From Desulfuromonadales bacterium (GTDB taxonomy: Bacteria > Desulfobacterota > Desulfuromonadia > Desulfuromonadales > JAHYIW01), in NCBI GenBank assembly GCA_029210745.1, contig JARGFI010000012.1, positions 1 through 57,547 on the forward strand: 57,547 bases of DNA, written 5' to 3'. Positions 24,710-36,515 of this stretch are shown here, in pieces (position 1 is the first letter of the stretch; each line of letters opens with the position of its first letter). Position numbers and translations under genes: made by a program. The notes beneath the pieces were generated by a model. The model saw only the letters and a list, made by a program, of their open reading frames with translations. It was not told the origin of the DNA and ran no database searches.

Positions 24710-26704
24710 ATGGACCAGGAAAAGCGCGAGAAATGGATCAGGGTAAGAATTCGCGGCATTGGCTGGGTTTTTGCGCTTTTCTTTGTGCTGGTCCTGGTCC
24801 AGGCCTTCCAACTGCAGATTGTCCAGGGGGAAGAACTTCGGGCACGATCTGAAAAACAATATCAAAAAACCATTCCACTGACTCCGCAGCGGGGAACGAT
24901 TTATGATCGTAATGGAGAAGCGCTGGCAGTCAGCCTTGAAATGGATTCGATTTACGCCGACCCGGATCAGGCAGCAGGTGAGGCGAGCACCAACTCACTG
25001 CATAAACTGGCCGAACTGCTTGATCTTCCACGCAAGACCCTTGCCGCTCGCCTGAACGAAAAACGTGATTTTGTCTGGTTGAAGCGTCAGGTCGTTCCCG
25101 ATGTTGCTGCGCGGGTCAAAGAGCTGTCTTTGCCTGGAGTCAGGACGATCCAGGAGCACGGGCGCTACTATCCAAATGCTTCGCTCGGTGGGCAGGTGAT
25201 CGGCTTTACCGGTCTTGACCCACGGGGGCTGGAGGGGCTGGAGCTTAAATACGACACGTTATTGCTCGGTCGCGGCGGTTATCTGGTGACCGAGCGTGAT
25301 GCCCTCGGGCGTGGCCTGAGCAACGATCCGGTGGTTAAACCGGGACGTGGCGGACACGACCTGTTTTTGACGCTCGACAAAAATATTCAGTACATTGTTG
25401 AAAAGGAGTTGAAACGAGGCGTTGAGGCGGCGCGCGCAAAAAGCGGGACGGCGGTGGTTGTCGAACCGAAGACCGGTCAGGTTTTGGCAATGGCGACCTG
25501 GCCGACCTACAACCCGAATGCTTTTCGCCAATATCATCCTTCTGCGTGGCGCAATCGTGCGATCTGCGACAACTTTGAGCCCGGTTCGACGGTCAAAGCT
25601 TTTCTGATTGCAGCAGCGCTCGATGAGGGGGTCATTCAACCTGAAGACGAGATCTATTGTGAGAAAGGCTCCTATCGCGTTTCCGGGAAGTTGATACAGG
25701 ATCACCATTCCCACGAAAAGCTGAATCCTGCCGACATCCTGAAGTACAGTTCAAATATCGGTGCGGCAAAAATCGGTAAAATGCTCGAACGTGAGTCGTA
25801 TTATCGCTATCTGCGGCGGTTCGGTTTTGGTGAAAAAACCGGTATCGATCTCCCTGGGGAGGTTGATGGCTTGTTGCGCGATGCAAAAGACTGGTTCGAG
25901 ATGGATCTGGCAGCAATTTCTTTCGGTCAGGGGATCAGTGTCACCCCGCTGCAATTGACGATGGCGACCGCTGCTATCGTCAATGACGGGCGTCTGATGG
26001 TCCCCTATCTGGTTGATCGCTCTGTCTCTGCAGATGGTGAGTTTGTTGATCGGCATTATCCCCACTATGTCCGGCAGGTGGTTTCGACCGCCAATGCGCG
26101 ATTGGTGCGCGACATGCTGGAGCGCACCACCGGGCGCGGCGGGACAGCCACGCTCGCGGCGGTTCCTGGTTACCGGGTGGGGGGGAAAACCGGAACAGCA
26201 CAAAAGGTTGATCCGGTTGTCGGTGGCTATTCAGCCGATAAGCGGATCGGCTCGTTTGTCGGTTTTATTCCGGCGGATAACCCGCAACTGGTCATTACGG
26301 TACTGATTGATGAACCGCAAGACACGACCTACGGGGGGCTGGTCGCGGCTCCGGTGTTTGCCGGCATTGCCGGACAGGCGATGAATTATCTCAAAATTCC
26401 ACCGACCGAACCGGTTGCCCAACGCTCATTCGAATCGCTGGCTGAAACAGTTCCGGGTGAATCACCGGTGAACAAGAATATCCTGATGAACGCGACGGCT
26501 GGTGCGAGCGGGATACAGCGCATGCCGGATTTCGCTGGCCTGAGCTATCGCCAGGTATTGCGCAAGATGAAACAGGCGAATATCAATGTCAAATTTGTCG
26601 GCAGCGGGCGGGTGGTGGCGCAGCAACCGCAGCCCGGCGAGTTGATTACCTATCAGGACCGGGTTCAGGTGACGTTGTCCGCTCCTGACAGCCTGGCGTT
26701 TTAA
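24710..26704 (+). CDS. ftsI: Peptidoglycan transpeptidase FtsI (PBP3-like) with C-terminal PASTA domain
   Basis: A 664-residue penicillin-binding protein making septal cross-links. Seen: one N-terminal membrane anchor (~17-38), a dimerisation-type domain with QRGTIYDRNGEALA, and the transpeptidase motifs STVK (~293), SSN (~346) and KTGT (~492). A single PASTA domain follows (~600-660, MPDFAGLSYRQVLRKM). The PASTA makes it resemble SpoVD-type PBPs more than E. coli FtsI; this architecture is usual in Geobacter relatives. Start ATG 24710 lies 1 base after the ftsL stop. Confidence 0.94.
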   Translation: MDQEKREKWIRVRIRGIGWVFALFFVLVLVQAFQLQIVQGEELRARSEKQYQKTIPLTPQRGTIYDRNGEALAVSLEMDSIYADPDQAAGEASTNSLHKLAELLDLPRKTLAARLNEKRDFVWLKRQVVPDVAARVKELSLPGVRTIQEHGRYYPNASLGGQVIGFTGLDPRGLEGLELKYDTLLLGRGGYLVTERDALGRGLSNDPVVKPGRGGHDLFLTLDKNIQYIVEKELKRGVEAARAKSGTAVVVEPKTGQVLAMATWPTYNPNAFRQYHPSAWRNRAICDNFEPGSTVKAFLIAAALDEGVIQPEDEIYCEKGSYRVSGKLIQDHHSHEKLNPADILKYSSNIGAAKIGKMLERESYYRYLRRFGFGEKTGIDLPGEVDGLLRDAKDWFEMDLAAISFGQGISVTPLQLTMATAAIVNDGRLMVPYLVDRSVSADGEFVDRHYPHYVRQVVSTANARLVRDMLERTTGRGGTATLAAVPGYRVGGKTGTAQKVDPVVGGYSADKRIGSFVGFIPADNPQLVITVLIDEPQDTTYGGLVAAPVFAGIAGQAMNYLKIPPTEPVAQRSFESLAETVPGESPVNKNILMNATAGASGIQRMPDFAGLSYRQVLRKMKQANINVKFVGSGRVVAQQPQPGELITYQDRVQVTLSAPDSLAF

Positions 26705-26718
26705 CGTTGAGAGTAACG

Positions 26719-28230
26719 ATGCGACTGACAGACTTGATATCAACACTCAATCCGCTGAAAGTTTATGGTGCATCAGCTCCAACGGTGGCCGGGATTTGCT
26801 ATGACTCGCGCCGTGTTGTGGCAGGGGATGCTTTCTTTGCTCTGCCGGGGACCCACACCGACGGGCGTCATTTCATCGCCGAGGCGATTGCTCGCGGCGC
26901 CGCAGTGATTGTTGCGGAAGTGGAGATCGATCTCCCTGGTACCGTGACCGGGATTGTCGTTGAGAATGCCCGTCTGGCGATGGCTCATGCCGCCGCCGCG
27001 AGATTTAATCATCCGACCAGGGATGTCCCGGTCATTGGTGTCACCGGAACCAACGGAAAAACAACCGTCACCTATCTGCTCGAATCGATATTGCGTGCTG
27101 CCGGGTACCGGCCCGCCGTGCTCGGTACAGTGAACTACCGTTTTGAGCAGGAACAACGACCGGCCCCGCACACAACCCCGGAAGCGGTCGATCTTCTCGG
27201 CACCTTCAGCGATTTTCGGGCCCAGGGGGCTGACACGCTGATTATCGAGGTTTCGTCACATGCCTTGACGCAACATCGGGTTTCCGGGGTTGAGTTCACA
27301 GTTGGCGTATTCACCAATCTGACCCCGGAACATCTTGATTACCACCAGGATATGGAACATTACTTCGCGGCGAAGCGGATTCTTTTCAGTGCGTTATTGG
27401 CGCAATCGGGCGGACGATCGGTGGTCAATGGTGAAGATCCGTTTGGAGCGCGTCTGGCGAGAGAAATCGGGGCGTTTATAACGTGCGGAGCGGGCGGAAA
27501 TGTCAGTTTGCATGACGCCGAAATCTCTCTCGATGGGATCCGTGGCACACTGCGCACCCCGACCGGGGAGGCGCCGCTGAGCAGTCGCTTATTGGGTGAC
27601 TTCAATCGCAGCAATATCGAATGTGCCGCTGGAGCAGCAGTTGCACTGGGGATTGCTGCCGAAACGATTGCGGCCGGGATTCGCGCCGCGCGGCAGGTGC
27701 CGGGACGCCTGGAGCGGATTGAAAATACTCTTGGTGCCGAAATTCTCGTCGACTATGCCCATACCGGTGACGCCCTGGAGCAGGTATTGAAGACGCTGCG
27801 CAAGCTGCAACCACGCCGCCTGTTGGCGGTTTTCGGTTGCGGTGGTGACCGGGACAAGAAAAAACGACCGGTGATGGGGGAATGTGTTGCGCGCTACGCC
27901 GATCTGGCAATCCTGACCTCGGACAACCCGCGCAGCGAAGATCCCGAGGCGATTCTGCACGACGTCCGTCGTGGTGTCGAACGGGTACACGATCATGAGT
28001 TGACGGTCGATGAAGCACGTTCTGGAGGCAATCGGGGGTATCTGTCTTTTGTTGATCGGCGCGCAGCAATCGAGTTCGCCGTTTCACTGCTGAAGCCTGG
28101 AGAGCTGCTGCTGATCGCGGGGAAGGGGCATGAGGATTATCAGCTGATCGGTGGCGAACGCCGCCATTTTGATGATCGCGAGGAAGCACGCGCGGCACTG
28201 GCGCGGCGGGAGATGAAAAGATGCAGTTGA
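26719..28230 (+). CDS. murE: UDP-MurNAc-tripeptide synthetase MurE (meso-DAP type)
   Basis: A 503-residue Mur ligase adding the third residue of the stem peptide. Seen: GTNGKTTVTYLLE Walker A (~113), EVSSHALTQHRV (~180), the HLDYH motif, and the specificity motif DNPR in LTSDNPRSEDP (~405), which marks meso-diaminopimelate enzymes. ATG 26719 is preferred to the TTG at 26707; GAGAG lies upstream. Its 3' end overlaps murF by 10 bases. Confidence 0.95.
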   Translation: MRLTDLISTLNPLKVYGASAPTVAGICYDSRRVVAGDAFFALPGTHTDGRHFIAEAIARGAAVIVAEVEIDLPGTVTGIVVENARLAMAHAAAARFNHPTRDVPVIGVTGTNGKTTVTYLLESILRAAGYRPAVLGTVNYRFEQEQRPAPHTTPEAVDLLGTFSDFRAQGADTLIIEVSSHALTQHRVSGVEFTVGVFTNLTPEHLDYHQDMEHYFAAKRILFSALLAQSGGRSVVNGEDPFGARLAREIGAFITCGAGGNVSLHDAEISLDGIRGTLRTPTGEAPLSSRLLGDFNRSNIECAAGAAVALGIAAETIAAGIRAARQVPGRLERIENTLGAEILVDYAHTGDALEQVLKTLRKLQPRRLLAVFGCGGDRDKKKRPVMGECVARYADLAILTSDNPRSEDPEAILHDVRRGVERVHDHELTVDEARSGGNRGYLSFVDRRAAIEFAVSLLKPGELLLIAGKGHEDYQLIGGERRHFDDREEARAALARREMKRCS

Positions 28231-29597
28231 ATCTCGCCCAGATTGCCCGCTGGCTCGGGGTTGATGTGCCTCCCCACAGCGCCGCTGTGCCGATCAGCGG
28301 CATCAGTACCGACAGCCGCACGATACGACCGGGCGAACTCTTTGTGCCGTTGCGCGGTGCGCGCTTCGACGGGCATCATTACCTGCCGCTGGCGGTGGCC
28401 AACGGAGCGGCTGCCTGCCTCTCGGCGGAGCCGTTCAAGGCGGATATTCCGGTGATCGTGGTTGCTGACACCCTGGTTGCGCTGGGCGATATCGCTTCGG
28501 GCTGGCGGCATTTTTTCAAATTGCCGGTGGTTGCCATTACCGGATCGTGCGGTAAAACCACGACCAAGGAAATGCTGGCCGAGATTTTAACGGGGACCGG
28601 TCCGGGACTGAAGACGGCCGGTAATTATAACAATCTGATTGGTCTCCCCCTGACCCTGTTGCGACTGACGGCCAGGGATCAGTGGGCCGTCGTCGAGTTA
28701 GGGATGAATCGACGGGGGGAAATTTCACGGTTGACCGAAATTGCAGCACCTGATTTCGGTGTCATTACCAATATCGGCCCCGGACATCTTGAGGGGCTGG
28801 GAGATCTTGAGGGGGTGGCGCGTGCCAAAGGCGAGCTGTTTGTGCGTCTTTTGCCGGGGAGCGTGGCGGTGGTCAATGCCGATGACGAACGCATTGTCAG
28901 TTTACCGGTGGCCAATGGCGTTGAAAAAATATCATTCGGGCTCTCTGCGTCCGCCACCGTCCGGGCGACGGAGCTCGTCGCGGATGAAACGGGGTATCGT
29001 TTTCTGCTCCAGATGGGGGGCAGGCAATGGCCGGTTACCCTGCATGTTGCCGGGCGGCACAACGTCCACAACGCCCTGGCCGCTGCCGCGGTGGCTGATC
29101 AGCTGCATGTTTCCGTGGAGCAGATTGTCGCGGGACTGGAACGGTTTCGTCCCGCTGCCGGGCGCATGGCGTGGACCGTGTGTGCCCCCGGTTGGTCATT
29201 GCTTGAAGATTATTACAATGCCAACCCGTTGTCGATGAGCGCCGCACTGTCAACGCTGGCCGAAGCTGGTGGACGACGCATAGCCGTTCTTGGCGATATG
29301 CTCGAATTGGGGAGTGAATCAAGTTTGATGCATCACGAAATTGGTGCATACGCCGCTGCATGCGTCGATCAATTAGTTGTCCTTGGGGCTTTTGCCGAAG
29401 ATGTCGTCGGCGGAGCGATGTCCGCTGGATTGGATGCATCAAAAATCATCTGTGTGACCGATCACCGTGAGGCGTTTGAGCAATTGTGCACATTGCTTCG
29501 GCGTGGTGACCGGGTGCTGATCAAAGGTTCCCGCGGGATGCAGATGGAAAAGATTGCCGAACTGTTGCGTGGCTATACGCCGGTGGAAGGAGCCTGA
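28221..29597 (+). CDS. murF: UDP-MurNAc-tripeptide--D-Ala-D-Ala ligase MurF
   Basis: A 458-residue Mur ligase adding D-Ala-D-Ala to complete the pentapeptide. Seen: the N-terminal uridine-binding ISGISTDSRTI, Walker A ITGSCGKTTTKEM (~110), AGNYNNLIGLPLTLL, ELGMNRRGEI, and the VLEDYYNANPLSM motif (~330). The start lies inside murE (overlap 10 bases), indicating coupled translation. Confidence 0.96.
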   Translation: MQLNLAQIARWLGVDVPPHSAAVPISGISTDSRTIRPGELFVPLRGARFDGHHYLPLAVANGAAACLSAEPFKADIPVIVVADTLVALGDIASGWRHFFKLPVVAITGSCGKTTTKEMLAEILTGTGPGLKTAGNYNNLIGLPLTLLRLTARDQWAVVELGMNRRGEISRLTEIAAPDFGVITNIGPGHLEGLGDLEGVARAKGELFVRLLPGSVAVVNADDERIVSLPVANGVEKISFGLSASATVRATELVADETGYRFLLQMGGRQWPVTLHVAGRHNVHNALAAAAVADQLHVSVEQIVAGLERFRPAAGRMAWTVCAPGWSLLEDYYNANPLSMSAALSTLAEAGGRRIAVLGDMLELGSESSLMHHEIGAYAAACVDQLVVLGAFAEDVVGGAMSAGLDASKIICVTDHREAFEQLCTLLRRGDRVLIKGSRGMQMEKIAELLRGYTPVEGA

Positions 29598-29600
29598 CGC

Positions 29601-30677
29601 ATGCTCTATCATCTACTTTATCCGTTACACGAACAGTTTTCGGTACTGTATGTTTTTCGTTATATTACTTTTCGGGCCATCTACGCGACGATTACCGCTC
29701 TGTTGATCGCCTTTATCCTCGGCCCCTGGTTGATCCGTAAACTGGCAAAGATGCAAATTGGTCAAAGTATCCGTCGCGTGGGTCCCGAATCGCACTTTAA
29801 AAAGGAAGGCACCCCGACCATGGGCGGGACGCTGATCCTCTTTGCCATTGTGTTGCCGACGTTGCTGTGGGCCGATCTGACCAATATCTATGTCTGGTTA
29901 ACCTTGCTGGTGATCGTCGGCTTTGGCGCAGTGGGGTTTGTTGACGATTATCTCAAGGTCAAGAAGAAGAACAGCGACGGCATGTCGGCGCGGAGCAAGA
30001 TCCTCTGGTTGCTGGTGATTGCCGCCGGGGCAGGGACGATCCTTTACCTGTATCCGCCGTTTCAAACAACGCTGGTGTTTCCGTTTCTCAAGGGAGTCCG
30101 TCCCGATCTGGGGGTCTGGTATATTCTTTTTGCCGTACTGGTCATCGTCGGTGCCGGTAATGCGGTCAACCTGACTGACGGGCTTGACGGATTGGCGATC
30201 GGACCGGTGATTATCGCCGCCGGAACCTATCTGCTCTTCGCCTATCTGGCGGGGAATGCCAACCTCTCGACCTATTTGCAGATCAGCAGCGTTCAGGGAG
30301 CGGGCGAACTGGCGGTTCTCTGTGGCGCCATGATCGGCGCGGGGCTCGGTTTTTTGTGGTTTAACAGCTATCCGGCGCAAGTTTTTATGGGTGATGTCGG
30401 CAGCCTGGCTCTGGGCGGCGGGCTGGGAATCATCGCGGTCATCACCAAACAGGAAATGGTGCTGGTGATCGTCGGTGGAATTTTCGTTGTCGAAGCGTTA
30501 TCGGTGATTGTTCAGGTCGCCAGCTTCCGCTTGCTGGGAACACGCATTTTTCGTATGGCACCGATCCACCATCACTTTGAACTCAAGGGCTGGGCGGAAC
30601 CGAAGATTATTGTTCGATTCTGGATCATCAGCATTATTCTGGCGTTGATCGGTCTGTCGACGCTCAAATTGCGTTAA
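29601..30677 (+). CDS. mraY: Phospho-N-acetylmuramoyl-pentapeptide-transferase MraY
   Basis: A 358-residue membrane enzyme with ten transmembrane helices that forms lipid I from UDP-MurNAc-pentapeptide and undecaprenyl phosphate. Seen: [13 protein letters not shown] (~72), [13 protein letters not shown] with the DD pair (~115), [15 protein letters not shown] (~190), and the histidine-rich loop [15 protein letters not shown] (~320). Follows murF by 3 bases. Confidence 0.97.
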   Translation: MLYHLLYPLHEQFSVLYVFRYITFRAIYATITALLIAFILGPWLIRKLAKMQIGQSIRRVGPESHFKKEGTPTMGGTLILFAIVLPTLLWADLTNIYVWLTLLVIVGFGAVGFVDDYLKVKKKNSDGMSARSKILWLLVIAAGAGTILYLYPPFQTTLVFPFLKGVRPDLGVWYILFAVLVIVGAGNAVNLTDGLDGLAIGPVIIAAGTYLLFAYLAGNANLSTYLQISSVQGAGELAVLCGAMIGAGLGFLWFNSYPAQVFMGDVGSLALGGGLGIIAVITKQEMVLVIVGGIFVVEALSVIVQVASFRLLGTRIFRMAPIHHHFELKGWAEPKIIVRFWIISIILALIGLSTLKLR

Positions 30678-30687
30678 CGGGACACGC

Positions 30688-32058
30688 ATGGGAGTGAACT
30701 ATCAAAATCAGCAGGTGGTCGTGGTTGGCGCAGGCAAAACCGGTCTTGCGCTGAGCGACTACTTTTTGCGTCAGGGAGCACAGGTGATTCTGTCTGATCG
30801 TCGGTCGTGCGAACAAATCGACGCCGCCAAGGAACTGATCGCTAACGGAGTGACTCTCGATTGCGGCGGACACGACAGAGAGCTCTTTTGTCATGCTGAT
30901 CTGGTTGTCGTCAGTCCCGGAGTTCCCCTTGATCTGCCCGCGATCGTCGCCGCCAAAGAGGCGGGGGTAAGGGTGGTTGGTGAAGTTGAAATTGCCTACC
31001 GCGAAATTTCTGCGGAACTGCTGATCGGAATAACCGGCACCAATGGAAAATCGACCACGACCTCACTGCTGGGGGCAATTTTTGCCGACTGCGGGAAACA
31101 GACCTTCACCGGGGGGAACCTCGGCACACCGCTGATTACGGCAATGAGTGACAGGTGGGATGTCCTGACGGTTGAGTTGTCGTCATTTCAGTTAGAAGCG
31201 ATAGAAACGTTTCGCCCGCACTACGCGCTGCTGTTGAACTTGAGCGAAGATCACCTCGATCGCTATCCCGATTTTGCCGCTTATGTTTCGGCAAAAGCGC
31301 GACTGTTTGAAAATCTGCGCGCTGACGATGTCGTTGTCTATAACGCAGATGATTCCGCGGTGGTCGCCCTGCTTGCCGAAGTCAGGGGATCAAGGTGTCC
31401 TTTTTCCGGCAGTGGTGTCCCTGCGGGGGAGATATGCATAGGTCGTGATAAAGAGATGATTGTCTGGCGTAACGGTTCGCATGAAGAACATTTTCCGCTG
31501 CGCGAACTGAGGTTGCGCGGGGCGCATAATGTTGAGAATGTGATGGCGGCGATGCTGCCGCCACTGCTGGAAGGCTGTCCACCGCAACAGGTCTGGGCGA
31601 CGGTGCGGGAATTTGGCGGCCTGGCGCATCGCATGGAGTATGTTCGTGAGCTGGACGGCGTGTGCTGGTACAACGATTCAAAGGGGACGAACGTCGGCAG
31701 CGTCGTCAAAAGCCTTGCCGGGCTGGAGTATCCGGTGACGTTGATCGCCGGTGGAAAAGATAAAGGGGGCGATTACGGACCACTGCTTGCGCCGTTGCGT
31801 GATTGCGTTGCCCATCTGATTCTGATCGGCGCGGCGACCCGGCGCATGACGGCGGAGCTGGGCGCGGCGACACATACGCTTGCTGCGGCGGACCTTGACG
31901 AAGCGGTACGCCTGGCCCGCGCATTGACCCCGGTCGGCGGTACCGTGTTGCTGTCCCCCGGCTGTTCGAGTTTCGATATGTTCAGTGGTTATGAAGAACG
32001 CGGTGAACGTTTCAAGGCGGCAGTCAATGCTCTTGACGAGCAAACGGCGGGGGTGTGA
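30688..32058 (+). CDS. murD: UDP-MurNAc-L-Ala--D-Glu ligase MurD
   Basis: A 456-residue Mur ligase adding D-glutamate. Seen: VVVVGAGKTGLALSDYF N-terminal Rossmann fold, Walker A ITGTNGKSTTTSLLG (~115), ELSSFQLE, LSEDHLDRYPDF (~190), and the ADP-side motif YNDSKGTNVGSVVKSL (~330). The stop overlaps the ftsW start by one base (TGATG). Confidence 0.96.
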   Translation: MGVNYQNQQVVVVGAGKTGLALSDYFLRQGAQVILSDRRSCEQIDAAKELIANGVTLDCGGHDRELFCHADLVVVSPGVPLDLPAIVAAKEAGVRVVGEVEIAYREISAELLIGITGTNGKSTTTSLLGAIFADCGKQTFTGGNLGTPLITAMSDRWDVLTVELSSFQLEAIETFRPHYALLLNLSEDHLDRYPDFAAYVSAKARLFENLRADDVVVYNADDSAVVALLAEVRGSRCPFSGSGVPAGEICIGRDKEMIVWRNGSHEEHFPLRELRLRGAHNVENVMAAMLPPLLEGCPPQQVWATVREFGGLAHRMEYVRELDGVCWYNDSKGTNVGSVVKSLAGLEYPVTLIAGGKDKGGDYGPLLAPLRDCVAHLILIGAATRRMTAELGAATHTLAAADLDEAVRLARALTPVGGTVLLSPGCSSFDMFSGYEERGERFKAAVNALDEQTAGV

Positions 32059-33164
32059 TGGAACGGCACAACCGTTACGATACGACAATCTTGTTGCTGG
32101 CGGTGGCGCTGACTTGTTTTGGTATCGTGATGGTTTATTCCGCATCGTCCATTATGGCACAGCGGCATTATGGCGACGGTTTTTTCTTTCTCAAGCGGCA
32201 GGGGGTATTTGCGGTTGTCGGCTTCATGGCCATGGCCATCGGGATGCACATTAATCTGGACCTGGTTCGCAAACTGTCCGTGCCGTTATTGCTTTTTTGT
32301 TTGTTGCTGCTGATCGCGGTGGTGATCCCGGGGGTCGGCAAGCATATTGGCGGCGCAACGCGCTGGCTGCGGATCGGCGGAATGAATATCCAGCCCGCCG
32401 AACTGACCAAGATTGCACTGGTGATCTACATGGCGCACTCTCTGGCGAAGAAACAGGATAAGGTCAAAACTCTGGCGCTGGGCTTCATTCCCTATGTGGT
32501 GGTGTTGTCACTCATTTTATTACTGCTCCTTTTGCAGCCCGACCTCGGCAGCGCCCTGACCCTCGGTGCGGTGGCGATGATCATGCTGCTGGCGGCCGGA
32601 ACGCGTTTGACCTACCTTTTTTCGGCAGCCATTTTAACCTTGCCGTTCTTTTATTTCATGATAATGAACGTCGATTATCGTCGTCGCCGAATCCTCGCGT
32701 TCCTTAATCCCTGGGATGATCCGACCGGCAGTGGTTTTCAGATTATCCAGAGCTGGATTGCCTTCGGCAGTGGTGGACTGGTTGGCAAGGGGCTTGGCGA
32801 AGGAAAGCAAAAACTCTTCTACTTGCCCGAAGCGCACACCGATTTCATCTTTTCGGTGGTCGGCGAAGAGCTGGGCTTTATCGGTGTTGGCGTGGTGATG
32901 ATCCTCTTCATGGTTTTCGTTTGTCGCGGCATCCATACGGCAGTCTGCGTTGAAAATGATTTTTTACGTTTTCTGGCTTTCGGTCTGACGCTGCTGATCG
33001 GTCTTGCCGCATTTGTCAATATTGCTGTGGTGATGGGCATGGTTCCGACCAAAGGCATGGCCCTTCCATTTATTTCTTATGGTGGAACAAGTCTGGTCAC
33101 GAGCCTGTTTGCTGTCGGATTGCTGTTGAACATTTCCCGCCAGTTGCCGGGAGAAGCGCGATGA
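32058..33164 (+). CDS. ftsW: Lipid II polymerase FtsW (SEDS family)
   Basis: A 368-residue SEDS glycosyltransferase with ten transmembrane helices; it polymerises septal peptidoglycan with FtsI. Seen: GIVMVYSASSIMA (~17), WLRIGGMNIQPAELTKIAL (~108), LQPDLGSALTLGAVA (~155), the large periplasmic loop with AFLNPWDDPTGSGFQ, and the closing PFISYGGTSLV (~335). ATG 32058 overlaps the murD stop; a GTG at 32055 is also in frame. Confidence 0.96.
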   Translation: MERHNRYDTTILLLAVALTCFGIVMVYSASSIMAQRHYGDGFFFLKRQGVFAVVGFMAMAIGMHINLDLVRKLSVPLLLFCLLLLIAVVIPGVGKHIGGATRWLRIGGMNIQPAELTKIALVIYMAHSLAKKQDKVKTLALGFIPYVVVLSLILLLLLLQPDLGSALTLGAVAMIMLLAAGTRLTYLFSAAILTLPFFYFMIMNVDYRRRRILAFLNPWDDPTGSGFQIIQSWIAFGSGGLVGKGLGEGKQKLFYLPEAHTDFIFSVVGEELGFIGVGVVMILFMVFVCRGIHTAVCVENDFLRFLAFGLTLLIGLAAFVNIAVVMGMVPTKGMALPFISYGGTSLVTSLFAVGLLLNISRQLPGEAR

Positions 33165-34234
33165 AATTGCTTCTGGCCGGTGGTGGCACCGGCGGTCATC
33201 TGTTTCCCGCTGTGGCGTTGGCGGAACGATTGATGGAAGTCGACAGTGAGTCACAGGTTCTCTTTGTCGGTACCGAGCGGGGGCTGGAAGCACGCATTTT
33301 GCCGCAACTTGGTTGGCGGTTGAAAACCATTGATATTCGTGGGCTGATGGGGCAAGGCTGGAAACGCAAAGTGATGTTAGTGCCGATGCTGATGCGCAGC
33401 ATAATGCAATCGATCCGTATCCTGACTGAATTCAAGCCGGATGTCATCGTTGGTGTCGGTGGCTATGCCTCGGCTCCGGTGTTGCTGGCGGCGACGCTGA
33501 CCGGGCGCCACTATCTGATTCATGAACAGAATGCAACGCCGGGATTGACCAATCGTCTGCTCGGGCGCCGGGCGGTGCGTATTTGCGTTTCGCACCAAAG
33601 CACTGAATCCGCCTTTGCACGCCAGCGGACTGTGGTCACCGGCAATCCGTTGCGGCGCGGTTTCAGCGATTGTCCACAACTGCCTGACGGGACACCGTTG
33701 CTGCTCGTTTTCGGCGGCAGTCAGGGGGCACGGGCGATCAATGATGCGCTCATTGCGGCCCTGCCGACACTGACGACGGAACAACCGCAGCTGAAGATCA
33801 TTCATCAAACCGGTGAGGATGATTGCTGCCGGGTGCGGGCGGCGTATCAGGTAAACGGTCGGAACGGTGACGAGGTGACCCCGTTTATTACCGATATGGC
33901 TCGCGCCTACGCTGCCGCCACGCTGATCGTGTGCCGTGCCGGGGCGACCACCATTGCCGAATTGACGGCCGCCGGTCGTCCGGCGATCATGATCCCGTTT
34001 CCGGCGGCGGCGGCAGATCACCAGACCGCCAACGCTGCGATGCTGGCACAAAAAGGGGCGGGGCTGCTGTTGTCACAACGCAAACTGACCGGCGCAACAT
34101 TGAGTAAGCTGATTGACGATCTGCTCCATGATCGTCGCCGGCTTGAGACGATGGCCGCTGCCGCGCGCAGCCTTGGTCGTCCCGATGCGACCGACGCGCT
34201 GTTGCGTGAATGTCAGTCGCTGGTCGAAGGATAG
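33161..34234 (+). CDS. murG: UDP-GlcNAc transferase MurG
   Basis: A 357-residue GT-B enzyme that converts lipid I to lipid II on the inner face of the membrane. Seen: the N-terminal glycine-rich [20 protein letters not shown] (~3-22), [15 protein letters not shown] (~95), [11 protein letters not shown], the [13 protein letters not shown] loop (~185), and [20 protein letters not shown] (~255). ATGA overlap with ftsW. Confidence 0.97.
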   Translation: MKLLLAGGGTGGHLFPAVALAERLMEVDSESQVLFVGTERGLEARILPQLGWRLKTIDIRGLMGQGWKRKVMLVPMLMRSIMQSIRILTEFKPDVIVGVGGYASAPVLLAATLTGRHYLIHEQNATPGLTNRLLGRRAVRICVSHQSTESAFARQRTVVTGNPLRRGFSDCPQLPDGTPLLLVFGGSQGARAINDALIAALPTLTTEQPQLKIIHQTGEDDCCRVRAAYQVNGRNGDEVTPFITDMARAYAAATLIVCRAGATTIAELTAAGRPAIMIPFPAAAADHQTANAAMLAQKGAGLLLSQRKLTGATLSKLIDDLLHDRRRLETMAAAARSLGRPDATDALLRECQSLVEG

Positions 34235-34239
34235 AAACT

Positions 34240-35598
<1,359 letters not shown>

Positions 35599-35609
35599 CA
35601 AAGGCGCTG

Positions 35610-36515
35610 ATGTCAGCCACGTTGACAACGCAACTGCGCAACGCCGTTGACGGGACGATCGAAACAGATGTCGCGCTGTCGCGATACACCACCTGGAAGG
35701 TAGGCGGGCGAGCTGACTGGTTGATCACCCCCCGCACTATTGACGGGCTGGAAAAGGCGCTGACCATGTTGCGTGCGACGGGTGTTCCCTGGCTGGTTGT
35801 CGGTGGTGGCAGTAACCTGCTGGTTAAAGATGGTGGTTTTCGTGGTGCGGTCATTACGATGCACCGACTGCGCACGATCGATATTCGGTCTGACGGACAG
35901 GTGCAGGTTGAAGCGGGAGCGACATTGGCCCAGGTGATTAAAAAGGGGATCAAGGCGGGGTGGGGTGGGCTGGAAAGTCTGGCCGGGATCCCTGGGACAA
36001 TTGGTGGCGCAACAGTCATGAACGCCGGAGCTGACGGCATGGAACTGGGCCGCGTGATTCGTGAGGTGCAGCTGTACAACGGTGAAGATCGACAGCGCTG
36101 GAGTCATGACCAGTGTGGTTTTTCGTATCGCAGCAGTGCGTTTCAAAGGGACAGTGTGGTGACAGTCGTTACTTTGGCCCTCACGGTCGGAGAGCCGGCG
36201 CAACTTGAAACCCGTTACAAGGAACGGTTGGCAGCCCGTCGCGAAACGCATCCTTACGGTTTGCCCAATGCCGGATCAGTGTTTAAAAATCCCCCCGGCA
36301 AAGTCGCCTGGCGGATGATCGATGCGGTCGGGTTGCGTGGTGCCCGGCGGGGTGATGCGCAGATATCGCCTCGTCATACGAACTTTATTGTCAATCTAGG
36401 GGGTGCCCGTGCAGCAGATATCCTCGCCCTGATTGAGTTTACGCGTAAACGCGTCGCTGCAGAATTCGATGTTGAGCTTGAAACGGAAGTGAAAATTGTC
36501 GGGGAAGATGGATGA
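35610..36515 (+). CDS. murB: UDP-N-acetylenolpyruvoylglucosamine reductase MurB
   Basis: A ~301-residue FAD enzyme reducing UDP-GlcNAc-enolpyruvate to UDP-MurNAc. Seen: the SRYTTWKVGGRADWL FAD-binding start (~22), VVGGGSNLLVKDGGF (~60), the AGIPGTIGGATVMNAGA loop (~125), the catalytic Ser region NAGSVFKNP (~224) and SPRHTNFIVN. This is the short (type II) MurB. ATG 35610 has AAAGG upstream; GTG 35595, overlapping the murC stop, is a real alternative. Confidence 0.94.
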   Translation: MSATLTTQLRNAVDGTIETDVALSRYTTWKVGGRADWLITPRTIDGLEKALTMLRATGVPWLVVGGGSNLLVKDGGFRGAVITMHRLRTIDIRSDGQVQVEAGATLAQVIKKGIKAGWGGLESLAGIPGTIGGATVMNAGADGMELGRVIREVQLYNGEDRQRWSHDQCGFSYRSSAFQRDSVVTVVTLALTVGEPAQLETRYKERLAARRETHPYGLPNAGSVFKNPPGKVAWRMIDAVGLRGARRGDAQISPRHTNFIVNLGGARAADILALIEFTRKRVAAEFDVELETEVKIVGEDG